DNA of 64,000 nt from Njordibacter sp937773555 (GCF_047730085.1 NZ_CP159830.1:682001-746000), one strand, 5' to 3'; counted from the stretch's first letter, positions 52,684-61,865 are shown. The notes: a model not told the origin generated them from the letters alone. Numbers and translations: made by a program.

Positions 52684-53505
52684 ATGCAACAAAATGATTT
52701 TATAGAAGCCTCGCCGTTAGGTGATATAAGCACCTATGTTACTGAATATGCACCTGGTTTATTGTTTCCTATTCCACGCAATAAGCCTTGGCAACCAGAA
52801 TTCACGTCTAGGCCATTTTATGGCATCGATGTTTGGAATGCGTTTGAAGTGTCGTGGCTCAATGAAAAAGGTCTGCCACAACTGGCATTGGCGGAATTTC
52901 GTGTGCCAGCTGAAAGCCCTAATATTGTTGAAAGCAAATCATTTAAGCTGTATCTAAACTCCTTTAACCAAACAAAAATGGTTGACCTATCACAGGTTCA
53001 GCGGCATATGGCTGCAGATATTTCTGCCGCAGCAGGGGCACAAGTGCAGGTTAGTTTATATAGCCTTGATGATATAGTGATGCCAGTATTACCTACTCCT
53101 GGTGCAAATATAGACCAGCAAGATATCGAAATAACAACCTACACGCCAGACGCTAGTCTCTTATCGTCTGACGTTAAGATTTACCGTACAGAAATTTTAC
53201 ATAGTAACTTACTTAAAAGTAACTGCCCTGTTACTGGGCAACCAGATTGGGCAACTCTGGTTATAGAATATGAAGGGCCCACAATCAACAGAGCAGGGTT
53301 GTTGGCTTATATCGTGTCTTATAGAGAACATGGCGACTTTCATGAACAATGTGTAGAACAAATATTTCTTGATATAAAGGCTCAATGTAAGCCTGGGCAG
53401 CTCACCGTTTATGCCCGTTATGTAAGGCGCGGTGGCTTAGATATTAACCCTTATCGTTCTACCAGACCGGTTTTACCTAGCAATCATCGTACCCAGCGGC
53501 AATAG
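52684..53505 (+). CDS. queF: NADPH-dependent 7-cyano-7-deazaguanine reductase
   Basis: QueF reduces preQ0 to preQ1 in the pathway to queuosine in tRNA. This is the long two-domain form (273 residues; E. coli 282), with the substrate-binding segment ESKSFKLYLNSFN (about residues 80-92) and the catalytic Cys in SNCPVTGQPDWATL, followed by SYREHGDFHEQCVE. The ATG at 52684 has GGAG eight bases upstream; an upstream TTG at 52672 is less likely. It lies 22 bases after yadH on the same strand, so the genes may share a transcript. Confidence 0.95.
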   Translation: MQQNDFIEASPLGDISTYVTEYAPGLLFPIPRNKPWQPEFTSRPFYGIDVWNAFEVSWLNEKGLPQLALAEFRVPAESPNIVESKSFKLYLNSFNQTKMVDLSQVQRHMAADISAAAGAQVQVSLYSLDDIVMPVLPTPGANIDQQDIEITTYTPDASLLSSDVKIYRTEILHSNLLKSNCPVTGQPDWATLVIEYEGPTINRAGLLAYIVSYREHGDFHEQCVEQIFLDIKAQCKPGQLTVYARYVRRGGLDINPYRSTRPVLPSNHRTQRQ

Positions 53506-53523
53506 CCCTTTAGAGATATTTTT

Positions 53524-54081
53524 ATGGAATTATTACATGGTTTACTCAATCGAGTTTCGATCCAGAGACTCGAATCCCCAGGGCCGACAGAAACTCAGGT
53601 AGAAGTGATGTTGCAAGCTGCGCTTAGAGCGCCAGACCATGGAAATCTTAAACCTTGGCGCAGTGTCATGGTAACGGGTGAGGGCCTTACAAAGTTGGGG
53701 GGACTTCTGCAAAAAGCACAACTAGAGCGTGATCCAGACAGCGATCCACAAACCTTGGAACGGTGTATTAAAATGCCTCACCGTGCGCCGAGTATCTTAG
53801 TATTAATAGCAAGCCCAACACCACACCCTAAAGTGCCAAGAGCAGAACAAATACAGGCCACAGCGGCTGCCGGGTGTGCTATGTTGCTTGCTGCCTTTGC
53901 GCAAAATATTGGTGCGGTATGGCGTACTGGATGGGTAGTGAGTCACCCCACAATAACGCAAGCCTTTGACCTAAAAGAGTCTGAAGAAATGATTGCTATG
54001 ATTTATATGGGCATGCCCTCAGTAACACCTAGGCCAGCGCCAGTATTAAGTAGCCAAGAATTCATTAAACATTGGCATTAA
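53524..54081 (+). CDS. ydjA: Nitroreductase family protein (YdjA-like)
   Basis: A 185-residue FMN-dependent nitroreductase of the small YdjA type. Typical segments are AALRAPDHGNLKPWRSVMV near the start, AAGCAMLLAAFAQNIGAVWRTG (about residues 115-136) and IAMIYMGMPS. The protein forms FMN-binding dimers and uses NAD(P)H to reduce nitro groups or a related acceptor; the physiological substrate is unknown. It starts 18 bases after queF and is probably last in that operon, just before the tRNA-Ser promoter. Confidence 0.88.
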   Translation: MELLHGLLNRVSIQRLESPGPTETQVEVMLQAALRAPDHGNLKPWRSVMVTGEGLTKLGGLLQKAQLERDPDSDPQTLERCIKMPHRAPSILVLIASPTPHPKVPRAEQIQATAAAGCAMLLAAFAQNIGAVWRTGWVVSHPTITQAFDLKESEEMIAMIYMGMPSVTPRPAPVLSSQEFIKHWH

Positions 54082-54095
54082 TGCGTTGAATTTTA

Positions 54096-54124
54096 TTGCT
54101 TTTTACACAGCAAAGGCATAGAAT
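54096..54124 (+). promoter_or_regulatory. Promoter of tRNA-Ser
   Basis: TTGCTT (54096-54101), 17 bases, TAGAAT (54119-54124), followed by a GC-rich CTGCGCC start region, 15 bases before tRNA-Ser. Confidence 0.6.
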
Positions 54125-54138
54125 CTGCGCCTTCAAAT

Positions 54139-54226
54139 GGTGAGGTGTCCGAGTGGCCGAAGGAGCACGCCTGGAAAGTGTGTGTACCGCAAGGTACCGA
54201 GGGTTCGAATCCCTCTCTCACCGCCA
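54139..54226 (+). tRNA. tRNA-Ser (GGA)
   Basis: An 88-base class II tRNA with acceptor GGTGAGG/TCTCACC, anticodon GGA in CTGGAAA, long variable arm, TTCGAAT T-loop, discriminator G and encoded CCA. An integrase stub follows within 90 bases, so it was probably an integration target too. Confidence 0.96.
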
Positions 54227-54307
54227 ATATTCACCAGCAATGACCAGGTAAGTTGTTGAAATATCTACTGTATTAACTCCAGTCCTATGGAACGGTAGAC
54301 ATAACTG

Positions 54308-54577
54308 ATGACACAAATCCCCCCTAAGCATCCTGCATATACGTATCTGAAGGGTAATATCTATTACTTTTCACGAGTTATTCCTGCAGCCCTCAAAAGT
54401 TACTATAGTAAGCCTCGTGTGATTCAATCCTTACGGACTAAAAATCGTAGATCTGCTGTGCATTCATCGCGCTTATTACCTGTGCGTTTGGAAGACTATT
54501 GGCATGATCTAAGGCTGAGAAACACTGAACCTCCCTGTGCTCACGTACTGACCCAAGAAAACCTGCAGGGCATTTAA
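54308..54577 (+). pseudogene. N-terminal stub of a tyrosine integrase
   Basis: The first 50 residues (TQIPPKHPAYTYLKGNIYYF, then SRVIPAALKSYYSKPRVIQS and LRT) fit the arm-binding start of tyrosine integrases that begin with a GxxYYFRRxIP-like strand pair. The frame ends at 89 residues without core or catalytic domains. It lies just past tRNA-Ser, the place of an island integrase. A similar start is found, inverted, at the 5' end of the gene at 55063-56112. Confidence 0.7.
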
Positions 54578-54582
54578 ATAAT

Positions 54583-54771
54583 AGTGAAAAGCGCACCAAC
54601 AAATGGTTGGCGAAACATCAGGCCAAAGTTGAACATCCGTTTTGAGTAATCAAACGTCAGTTTGGCTTTACTAAAGTGCGCTATCGTGGACTGGCGAAAA
54701 ACACAGCTCAGTTGAAAAACCTATTTGCATTGTGCAATGTTTGGATTGCACGGCATGAATTGGGCACTTAA
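54583..54771 (+). pseudogene. IS5-family transposase C-terminal remnant
   Basis: About 60 codons match the C-terminus of IS5/IS1182-type DDE transposases: KHQAKVEHPF, then VIKRQFGFTKVRYRGLAKN and a closing LFALCNVWIARHELGT. A TGA replaces the expected Arg after HPF. No start, DDE core or terminal repeats remain. The 54772-55062 gap after it shows no supported gene. Confidence 0.8.
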
Positions 54772-55062
54772 CCGTTTTAGTGCGCCCAGAATATACCAAA
54801 ACGGCATTATTCAGGGTTGGTAGAGGATAAATTGGCCCATTTTGGGAAAAATAGAATTGGATATGAGTGATGTTGATGGAAGTTCGAGTACCGTGTTGAA
54901 TATAGTTATTTATTCAGAGTTTCCCTAGCAGTGAATGGAGCGCTCCCCATGGTGGATATTTACACGGTATATCCAAGTAGAGAATACATGCTTGCCAAAC
55001 TGCAAAGGTTTTTGCAGTCCTTAAGTCCTGCAAGCGCCTCTTGATAATCGATGGAGTTAAAA

Positions 55063-56112
55063 TTACTCTGCCACATAACCCGATTCACCTCTATCATGAT
55101 TTTTGAACATACGGCGCAGGGTTTTTATATCAGGTTTACTTAAAACAGGGTTAAAGTAAGTCATAAACAATGTATACCCAAGTGGATTATGCTTGCGAAC
55201 CCCCTTTGCTGTTCTTGCTTTGTTCGACCATTCCGGCGCCAGCGACCCACCGTCACCCCAAAATTCTTTACCAAACTCCCACATACTGAAATTTAATAAA
55301 TACATATATTCTGTCATCATCACGGAACTCATATGACCTCGCGGATCACCATTGCCATAATCAGAAACATTGAATACGCTATTATTAATCGCCTCTTTCA
55401 TTGCCAGCCAAAGTTCTTGCTTATGGTAATCTCTCCTGCGCTCAGAATCCCAAGTTAGCGCATCTAAGGACCCATTAACCGCACCAGGCAAGCCAAAAGA
55501 GTGGATTGTATGCATTAAATGCTCGAGCAGTTCAACTATGTCATCATCACCTGTGTGTAAACTATCTACATTTTTATACCAGACCATATCTTTTTGAACC
55601 GTACGATCCAACCAGGCCTCATACCCTTTATAATGCCGAACACCATTATCACGTAATGGGTTTGGACGATAGGAATTGCCCCCGCCATACCCAATGCGCT
55701 GACCTGTTTTGTAGCCCTGGTGCGAAGTGCCGGGGGCCCCTTCTAAGATGGCTACAAGGCGTTTTTGTAAAGTCTTTTCAATATTGGGTGCCGAAGAATT
55801 GATTAACAGTTTAAGCGTCTGCGCCGTTTTTTCTACCCACTTATTAGGCACAGATTTCTGACCACCGACAGCACCAGCCACTACGATTTGAATGCCTCGA
55901 ACCTCCAGTGACCGATCAAACCAAACTCCATTAGAGTCGTCCACAACAATAGTCCCCGCCTTCATCGCAGCATCAGCCGCCAATGCACCCTGCCAAGTAA
56001 AAAGGGCACTCAACACCATACAGAAAAATAAAATGTGATGCCTATTTAGTGCAACTGAGTAGCGATAAGTGTAAGCAGTATGCTTAAGGGGGATTTGTGT
56101 TCTCATAACCAT
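55063..56112 (-). CDS. Secreted protein of unknown function with chimeric 5' end
   Basis: A 349-residue protein not assigned to a family. Residues 1-16 (TQIPLKHTAYTY) copy the start of the integrase stub at 54308. A signal-peptide core follows (ILFFCMVLSALFTWQGALA, about 27-45) with cleavage near ALAAD, so the secretory gene seems to have captured its start from an integrase. The mature part is rich in Trp, Tyr and His and has VELLEHLMHTIHSFG (193-207), whose spaced His and Glu could bind a metal. A zinc-protease-like role is possible but unproven. Confidence 0.55.
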   Translation of the reverse strand: MVMRTQIPLKHTAYTYRYSVALNRHHILFFCMVLSALFTWQGALAADAAMKAGTIVVDDSNGVWFDRSLEVRGIQIVVAGAVGGQKSVPNKWVEKTAQTLKLLINSSAPNIEKTLQKRLVAILEGAPGTSHQGYKTGQRIGYGGGNSYRPNPLRDNGVRHYKGYEAWLDRTVQKDMVWYKNVDSLHTGDDDIVELLEHLMHTIHSFGLPGAVNGSLDALTWDSERRRDYHKQELWLAMKEAINNSVFNVSDYGNGDPRGHMSSVMMTEYMYLLNFSMWEFGKEFWGDGGSLAPEWSNKARTAKGVRKHNPLGYTLFMTYFNPVLSKPDIKTLRRMFKNHDRGESGYVAE

Positions 56113-56283
56113 CTCAACTCCTGCGATGACTAAATGTGATTTACGACATCAGTTTGCTACTGAGGTAAATTGCCGGCGACAGCGAACTTGCTTACTGGGT
56201 TTGTGTGACCTTGCTCAAGGCTCTATCGAAGCATACGCCTAACAGTTTAGCTTTAACAGACGTATTGGTGGAGGAAGTTTTGG

Positions 56284-57288
56284 TCAATCTTGATTAGGTA
56301 TCCGTTTGCCGCTTAGGCTGTTAGCAAAGAAAGTGCTTACGCGGCTGGAGAACTCTTGTGGGTAAAGGTACTTGACGCCAGAATGCACAGCATCCTCTGC
56401 AAACCAGGTAGAAAGGTTTGCACCTTGCTGCTGACCCAAGGTTGCCATATCGGCTGTGTGGTGCGGTAACACTCGTGTGTCTGCTGTGCCGTGCATAGCG
56501 AACATGGGCCGGTTGTAATGATTAATAAAAGCCAATGATGGGGCAGGGTCCAGAAGCGACTCTCCTGCGAACAGTGTTCCTGCCCAGATTGCACCGGGTG
56601 CTAGCCAGGTAGGAAAGCCTTGGTATTGCAACTCTTCACGGATCAGTACTTGCAGATCAAGGTAGCCGTTATCCAACACTACAGATTGGATGCGCTTATC
56701 CATGCCAAAGGCAATAGCGGCTGTACTGGCTCCCATAGATTCGCCATAGAGACCAATGCGTTCGGCAGCAATATTCTGTTCATTAATCAACCAGTCAACA
56801 CTGGCTATTACATCACGGTATTCTCTGGTGCCCAAGCTTACACGGCCGTCTTCCATGCTGGAGTCACCGTGGTCACGCTGATCAAATAGCAATACGTTAA
56901 AGCCTTGTTGGTGAAGCATGCCTGCTACGGTAAGCATATCCTGATCGTATTTATTGGAGCGAACGCCGTGTAAGCAAATGACTACTGGAGCATTGCCTGC
57001 GCCGGCAGTGGTTACGGGCAACCACCAGGCATCAAGGGTGATACCTGTATCACCCCCAGCATATTGGTGATTTTCCCAGTAATTAACCTGATATTGATCA
57101 AAGGCAAAATCAGAGGGCGCCCAGTTGTCAGTAAAATTATTGGGTGTGTTAGCACAATCAAGTCCACAGCCTGAGTCAGAGTGGGTTAGTGTGGAGTAAA
57201 TATAGAAACCTATAGCCAAATAGGCTGTAGCTGCAAATAACAGAACACCTAATAGCAGCCGAGCTGCATGTTTTTTGATAAAGGACAT
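56284..57288 (-). CDS. Membrane-anchored alpha/beta hydrolase
   Basis: A 334-residue protein with an N-terminal helix (LLLGVLLFAATAYLAIGFYI) that anchors it in the inner membrane with the catalytic domain outside. It has VVICLHGVRSNKYD (oxyanion region), LLFDQRDHGDSS, nucleophile GLYGESMGAS (Ser near residue 185), the acid in MHGTADTRVLPHH and the likely His in AVHSGVKYLYP. The pattern resembles YfhR/BEM46-type serine hydrolases. Substrate unknown. It lies on the same strand as the secreted protein downstream but 170 bases away. Confidence 0.82.
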   Translation of the reverse strand: MSFIKKHAARLLLGVLLFAATAYLAIGFYIYSTLTHSDSGCGLDCANTPNNFTDNWAPSDFAFDQYQVNYWENHQYAGGDTGITLDAWWLPVTTAGAGNAPVVICLHGVRSNKYDQDMLTVAGMLHQQGFNVLLFDQRDHGDSSMEDGRVSLGTREYRDVIASVDWLINEQNIAAERIGLYGESMGASTAAIAFGMDKRIQSVVLDNGYLDLQVLIREELQYQGFPTWLAPGAIWAGTLFAGESLLDPAPSLAFINHYNRPMFAMHGTADTRVLPHHTADMATLGQQQGANLSTWFAEDAVHSGVKYLYPQEFSSRVSTFFANSLSGKRIPNQD

Positions 57289-57546
57289 TGGTTTTCTTCT
57301 TCTTATTATTAGGCATGATTAATGCGCGGTGTACCTTGGTATTAACCTTTCGGCGTTATATACAAAGGCGCCGCAACCTCACCGATGATAGTATACTCGC
57401 TGGCGTCTTGTCCAACCCAGTATGCTGAATCTACGCTTTTAGTTACCACACAGCACGATAGTGCAGCAAGCAGCAACAAGGTGCTTGAGAACAGCTGTAA
57501 TAGGAGGTACTCTTGCGCTGCAATCGGGCACAAGTAAGGGCGAATT

Positions 57547-58041
57547 ATGACCATAAGTTTAAATAATCCACCCCCTTCTTTACAAAATTTCATGCGCGCT
57601 TTAGGTTATGCAGGGTTAATACCCTTCATTTTTCCTCTTGGCCTAATGGTATGTGAACTATGGTTTGGCATAGTGTTTTACCATGAAATGGTGCCACCCC
57701 ACTTTGCTTCCTACATGTTCATAACCTACAGTGCTGTTATTTTAAGTTTTATGTCTGGCACATTATGGGCACACGGGCAGAGAATTAATGAACAGTATTT
57801 GGCGAAGTGTGCTGTCTTACTGAGTAATATGCTCTCTTTAAGTGCTTGGTGTGCAGTGCTAATGAGTTATGTTGCACCCGAATGGGCAGTATACTCGGTG
57901 GCTCTTTTAATGGCTGGGTTTGTCAGCTTATTATGTGTGGAACATGTGATTGGTGGCATAGGCAAAGCATACTGGCGCCTACGTTTGTCGCTGACAATTA
58001 TCGTTGTGGTTCTGCACCTTAGTATGCTGGTAATTATTTAA
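57547..58041 (+). CDS. DUF3429 family membrane protein
   Basis: A 164-residue inner-membrane protein with five predicted helices, matching DUF3429: GYAGLIPFIFPLG at the start, the YSAVILSFMSGTLWAHG segment with a conserved Ser-Gly-x-x-W (about residues 60-76), and paired C-terminal helices. Family members are about 150 residues; function unknown. A TAAGGG site lies before the ATG. It diverges from the hydrolase gene. Confidence 0.8.
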   Translation: MTISLNNPPPSLQNFMRALGYAGLIPFIFPLGLMVCELWFGIVFYHEMVPPHFASYMFITYSAVILSFMSGTLWAHGQRINEQYLAKCAVLLSNMLSLSAWCAVLMSYVAPEWAVYSVALLMAGFVSLLCVEHVIGGIGKAYWRLRLSLTIIVVVLHLSMLVII

Positions 58042-58481
58042 ATAGTCCTTTCCATTTAAGTAGAGCCGTGATTATGGATGCTAACCTCGTACCGTTATTT
58101 ATATTTTCAAGCATTATGGCTAATCGCACCCTATCCATAACTAAGTTTGTCCTAACTGAGTAGGTTAGTTAACCCCCATAACAGCTATCTTTCATGTAAA
58201 GCTTGTTATCAACTCATCTAGCCCGTTACAATAAAGAACGTTACATTTTAAAGACATGTATAGATAAAAAGGCAAGTATTCTGGCTGTAGATAAAGGCAA
58301 TCTATTCGTTGGGAAGCTTACTTTTAAACCACTATACTTACCTATATCAAACGAAAGTACGCGGTGTAAAGGTAGATCAGTACTCGTTGCTTGGGCTGAG
58401 GGGCACAGGTTTATTAATGCGCAGCAGCAGAGCTAATAAATTAATACAACTCCCCTAGGAAGGTACTTTTGAGGGTTTCTT
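58042..58481. other. Gene-free gap
   Basis: About 440 bases before the small membrane protein gene. A 77-codon frame at 58203 has no ribosome site and no family pattern. I see no RNA gene. AGGAAG at 58458 lies about 20 bases before the next start. Confidence 0.35.
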
Positions 58482-58958
58482 ATGAAAGATGATATTCGGG
58501 TGACGGAAGAAGAGCTGGACGCTTTATTCCCGCAAAATAAGATTAATGAAACCAAATTAGAAGACATTCGGCCAAGAATACGGGCTCGCTGCCTGCTCGT
58601 GTTGTCGCTCTTTGGGATCTGGGCTGTGGCTGTTGCTTATTACCCAGAATATCATCTTGTGAGCATTTACAATGAGCGCTTGCTTGGTAAAGGTGTCTCA
58701 GACTCGTTGAGTTACGCTAGGCTATTTTTTGCCATTGTTGCTGTTGTGTTTTATCTTTACTCGTTTTATGCGGACTTATTTTTTAGGTACGCTAATATTG
58801 CCCTATTAATAGTGCTATGTGGCCTTTTATGGATCGACTTAGAGATGATCTTGTTGCTTTACTCATTTAATGACCTAATATTGCCTTTTTTTGGATTGTT
58901 TGCGGTTAAGGTAGTTGGAGTGGTTCTATTATGGCAAAATTTTCGAGATGTCAGCTAA
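58482..58958 (+). CDS. Four-helix membrane protein, paralogue of 30524
   Basis: A 158-residue protein with a charged N terminus (MKDDIRVTEEELDALFPQN) and about four membrane helices. It aligns with the protein at 30524-31006 along its length, including the YYPEYHLVSIYNERL loop and YLYSFYADLFFRYAN. The two copies lie 28 kb apart and have diverged strongly, so the duplication is old or one copy was acquired. Nothing in its own flanks suggests an operon. Function unknown. Confidence 0.65.
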   Translation: MKDDIRVTEEELDALFPQNKINETKLEDIRPRIRARCLLVLSLFGIWAVAVAYYPEYHLVSIYNERLLGKGVSDSLSYARLFFAIVAVVFYLYSFYADLFFRYANIALLIVLCGLLWIDLEMILLLYSFNDLILPFFGLFAVKVVGVVLLWQNFRDVS

Positions 58959-59101
58959 GAGTAAATAACCCAAAATAGGGACTATTTCCTGCCAACGTCT
59001 TTGAATGTGGTGTCGTAAATTACTAATGGGTTTGTTGCCGACTACCAGCCTTAAAATCTGGGCCGTTAAATAATTATCTTTATGTAGATGGAGCTTTAAA
59101 A

Positions 59102-59500
59102 TTGACAGAATTAACTATTTTTTTTGATGGGGGTTGCCCTCTATGTGCTTCTGAAATCGGTCATCTTGAGCGACTAGACAGTGGTAAAAAACTGTCCTTT
59201 GAAGACATTTATGCACCTTTCTTTAGTGAGCGATTTCCCCACATAGAACTGCAAAAAGCGGACCTAATATTGCATGGTCAGTGGAGTGATGGAAGCATGA
59301 TATACGGTTTGGATGTTACCTATCACTCATGGGCTTTAGTAGGCAAACGCCACTGGGTAGCCATTCTTCGTTGGCCTATTTTTAAGCAAATAGCTCAGTT
59401 AGGGTATCGATTTTTTGCTAAGTATCGCCACCGTATATCGTCACTTGTCACGGGCAAGCCTCGCTGTGAGCGGTGTGAAGATGGCAGCCTTTCAAAATGA
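59102..59500 (+). CDS. DUF393 (DCC family) thiol-disulfide oxidoreductase-like protein
   Basis: A 132-residue protein with the DCC-family start TIFFDGGCPLCASEIGHLER, where the D-G-x-C-P-x-C motif sits on a thioredoxin-like fold, and the family segment GMDVTYHSWA-like stretch near residue 80 (here YGLDVTYHSWALVG). The start is a TTG at 59102 with GGAG nine bases upstream. The last codons overlap the start of an SDR gene by four bases, so the two are co-translated. Redox role inferred from the family. Confidence 0.85.
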   Translation: MTELTIFFDGGCPLCASEIGHLERLDSGKKLSFEDIYAPFFSERFPHIELQKADLILHGQWSDGSMIYGLDVTYHSWALVGKRHWVAILRWPIFKQIAQLGYRFFAKYRHRISSLVTGKPRCERCEDGSLSK

Positions 59501-60249
59501 CCCACGATACCTCTAATAGCGCATTAGTATTGGGTGCCAGTGGTGGTTTAGGTTCAGCTTTGGTAGCTCATTTTTTAAGTGATTCTGCTATCACCTGTGT
59601 CTTCGCGGTGAGCAGCCAGGAGCAATCTGCGGCTCTACTGGTACTACCTAACTTGGCAAGTAAGTTGGTTTGGATTAAAACGGAATATGACGAGCAGCCA
59701 ATGGCAGAAGTTGCAGATCAGCTGCAATCTTATGCGGGCAACTTTGGCAGAGTGTGTATTTGTCATGGGTTGCTGCATTCAAAAAAAATATGGCCAGAAA
59801 AGCGCCTTGAGGACATTAACGCGCAGGCCTTACATGAAATATTCCAAAGCAATACGGTGGTACCTGCGCTCTGGTTAAAATTACTATTTAAAGTTCTCAA
59901 AGGTAAGGCCCCGTGCATCGTGGCTACGTTGAGCGCTAGAGTTGGCAGTATAGGTGATAACCATATGGGAGGCTGGCACTCCTATCGAGCCTCTAAGGCA
60001 GCATTAAATATGGTTTTGAAGAACATGGCGATTGAATATGCCCGACGCGCCAAAAACGTTAAGTTAATTGCGTTTCATCCGGGCACTACAGACACTAGTT
60101 TATCGAAACCTTTTCAAGCCTCAGTGCCAAGTGGCAAACTTTTTTCACCCGCATTTGTTGCTTCACAACTGTCCCAGATCATGGCCAGTGCCGAGCTGGA
60201 TGGCGCACTTTCTTACCTTGATTGGAATGGCCAACCGATAACGTGGTGA
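59497..60249 (+). CDS. Short-chain dehydrogenase/reductase
   Basis: A 250-residue SDR related to the CsgA/YciK-like group. The Rossmann motif is LGASGGLGSALVAHF (about residues 12-26), the catalytic Ser lies in ATLSARVGSIGDN and the Tyr-Lys pair in SYRASKAALNM. NAD(P)H-dependent reduction of a carbonyl is likely; substrate unknown. Its ATG overlaps the DCC-family stop (ATGA), an arrangement often seen with DUF393 genes. Confidence 0.88.
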   Translation: MTHDTSNSALVLGASGGLGSALVAHFLSDSAITCVFAVSSQEQSAALLVLPNLASKLVWIKTEYDEQPMAEVADQLQSYAGNFGRVCICHGLLHSKKIWPEKRLEDINAQALHEIFQSNTVVPALWLKLLFKVLKGKAPCIVATLSARVGSIGDNHMGGWHSYRASKAALNMVLKNMAIEYARRAKNVKLIAFHPGTTDTSLSKPFQASVPSGKLFSPAFVASQLSQIMASAELDGALSYLDWNGQPITW

Positions 60250-60307
60250 TGGGTATCTAAGCTTGGCGCCTCGCTGGGGTGACACTGTGCCGTTATTGGG
60301 TGTAAAG

Positions 60308-60610
60308 CTACTTTAGGCCGGGTACTAACATAAACGAGCCGTAGTTTATGTCGCTGTTGCTTAATCTATGGGGCTTTATTGCAGTGTAACCTGGGCTCTC
60401 TAGCGCCTGGGTGGCTTTTTCTACACTTGGAAATTCTGCAATTACATGAACGTCAAACTGGCGTCCCTCATGATGAGTTGCACTTGGGCTTCGCACTAAA
60501 ACCTTGCCGTCAAATTGAGCAAATATGTCTGCAACCTTGGAGCTATAATTGCCTACAAAATCTTCTTTATTAGTCATTTTTACTAAGGCAATTAAATAAC
60601 CTTTAACCAT
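60308..60610 (-). CDS. DUF1330 family protein
   Basis: A 100-residue protein of the DUF1330 class (dimeric alpha+beta barrel): YLIALVKMTNKEDFVGNYSS, FAQFDGKVLVRSP and the closing NYGSFMLVPG. The ATG at 60610 begins MVKGYLIAL, the usual family start, with GGGAAA upstream; a frame start at 60796 adds 62 residues with no family match. Relatives are about 95 residues. No function is established. Confidence 0.8.
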   Translation of the reverse strand: MVKGYLIALVKMTNKEDFVGNYSSKVADIFAQFDGKVLVRSPSATHHEGRQFDVHVIAEFPSVEKATQALESPGYTAIKPHRLSNSDINYGSFMLVPGLK

Positions 60611-60983
60611 AATATTTTTTCCCAATCGAAGTGTTCTGTTAACCACCCAATAACAATACCTCTGCCTATAACCTTTGTCTAGTGCGCTTTGGGTGTTGCT
60701 TAGGTGCGCAGGTACTGAGGACTTTTGATGTTCAATTGGTTGCTCTGGGTGACGTGAACGGTAGTTCGGTGAATGACAATATAACCAAAATTTCACTGAT
60801 TAAGTTGGTCAGCCTACTCACAGGTAAAATTAATAGAATTTATGTATTATTGCTACCAGAGAATTTTTCGGAGAGGATAAGGGCCTTTGAAACAGCTCAA
60901 CTGCCTTTGGCAGGCACCATTGGCATTTACTTGCAGGTTCAACTTAGCTATTAGCAGGTAGCTACAAAACTGAAATTTAGCAT
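60611..60983. other. Gene-free gap
   Basis: About 370 bases between the divergent DUF1330 and EamA genes. A 90-codon frame at 60682 reads through the antisense of the DUF1330 leader and has no family pattern. Promoters for both genes are expected here but no clear boxes stand out. Confidence 0.35.
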
Positions 60984-61856
60984 ATGAAACTATCTGACGT
61001 GTTAATTGCCCTCATGGTGCCGCTTATTTGGGGTATGGGGTTAGTGATTGCTAAACCTGCAGTTGATCAGTTTCCACCCATTTTGCTCATGGCACTGCGG
61101 TTTTCAGTGACTGCCTTATTATTGGTGTGGTTTGTGCCGGTACCAAAAGGTATGCGTAAGTCTTTAGCGCTGGTGGCTCTGGTTGGTTCTACCCTGCAAT
61201 ATGGGTTGTCTTATAATGGCTTAAAGTTACTAGACGCAAGTACAACAGCCTTAATTGTTCAAATTGAAACACCATTTTTATTGCTCATTAGCGCTGCTTG
61301 GCTAGGAGATCGGTTAACCATACGCCAGCTGGTAGGCTTAGCTGTTGCCTTTGTGGGGATCTATATTCTTACCGGTGCGCCTAATTTAGTGGGCAAATGG
61401 GTCGGTATTAGCTTGACTCTATGTGGGGCTTTTATGTGGGCCTTAGGCCAAGCTTTAATGCGCCGTTTAACAGAAAGCCAACCCAACCGGCTTTCTGGTA
61501 TGGGCACTATTGCCTGGGTTTCAGTGTTTGCCGCCCCCCAATTGTTTGTGGCTTCTCTCATTGTTGAAGACCAACATTGGTATCATATTACCCATGCTGG
61601 CATCGCTGTATGGGGTGCTGTGGCCTATCTAGGTATCGTGATGACAGCGCTTGGCTATACCTGTTGGTATCATGTGTTGGGCCGATATCCAGCTTCTCAA
61701 GCAGGGCCGTATTTGCTTTTGCTGCCTGTATTTTCTATCCTTGGTGGCTGGTTGTTCTTAGGGGAACCTATCAATCAAACTATGTTACTTGGGGGTGCTG
61801 TAATTGTTTTTGGCGTGGCGTTACTTACTCTCAAACGATCATCTGCCAATACATAA
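60984..61856 (+). CDS. EamA family (DMT) transporter
   Basis: A 290-residue inner-membrane protein with ten helices in two EamA repeats. The first has WGMGLVIAKPAVDQFPPIL and a MALRF segment; the second includes GAFMWALGQALMRR, WGAVAYLGIVMTALGYTCWY and LLLPVFSILGGWLFLGEP. Members export amino acids or other metabolites; the substrate is unknown. It converges with the LysR gene, separated by nine bases, so the regulator is unlikely to be in its operon. Confidence 0.9.
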   Translation: MKLSDVLIALMVPLIWGMGLVIAKPAVDQFPPILLMALRFSVTALLLVWFVPVPKGMRKSLALVALVGSTLQYGLSYNGLKLLDASTTALIVQIETPFLLLISAAWLGDRLTIRQLVGLAVAFVGIYILTGAPNLVGKWVGISLTLCGAFMWALGQALMRRLTESQPNRLSGMGTIAWVSVFAAPQLFVASLIVEDQHWYHITHAGIAVWGAVAYLGIVMTALGYTCWYHVLGRYPASQAGPYLLLLPVFSILGGWLFLGEPINQTMLLGGAVIVFGVALLTLKRSSANT

Positions 61857-61865
61857 CGGGTTTAG

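Noticed and set aside
57342..57593. Leftward 83-residue frame with a lipoprotein-like segment (LLLLAALSC)
   Set aside because: No ribosome site or convincing start near the hydrophobic part, it overlaps the DUF3429 start, and the lipobox is weak.
58203..58436. Rightward 77-residue frame
   Set aside because: No ribosome site, no family pattern, basic composition typical of chance frames.
60682..60954. Rightward 90-residue frame
   Set aside because: Antisense to the leader of the DUF1330 gene; no start signal and no family pattern.
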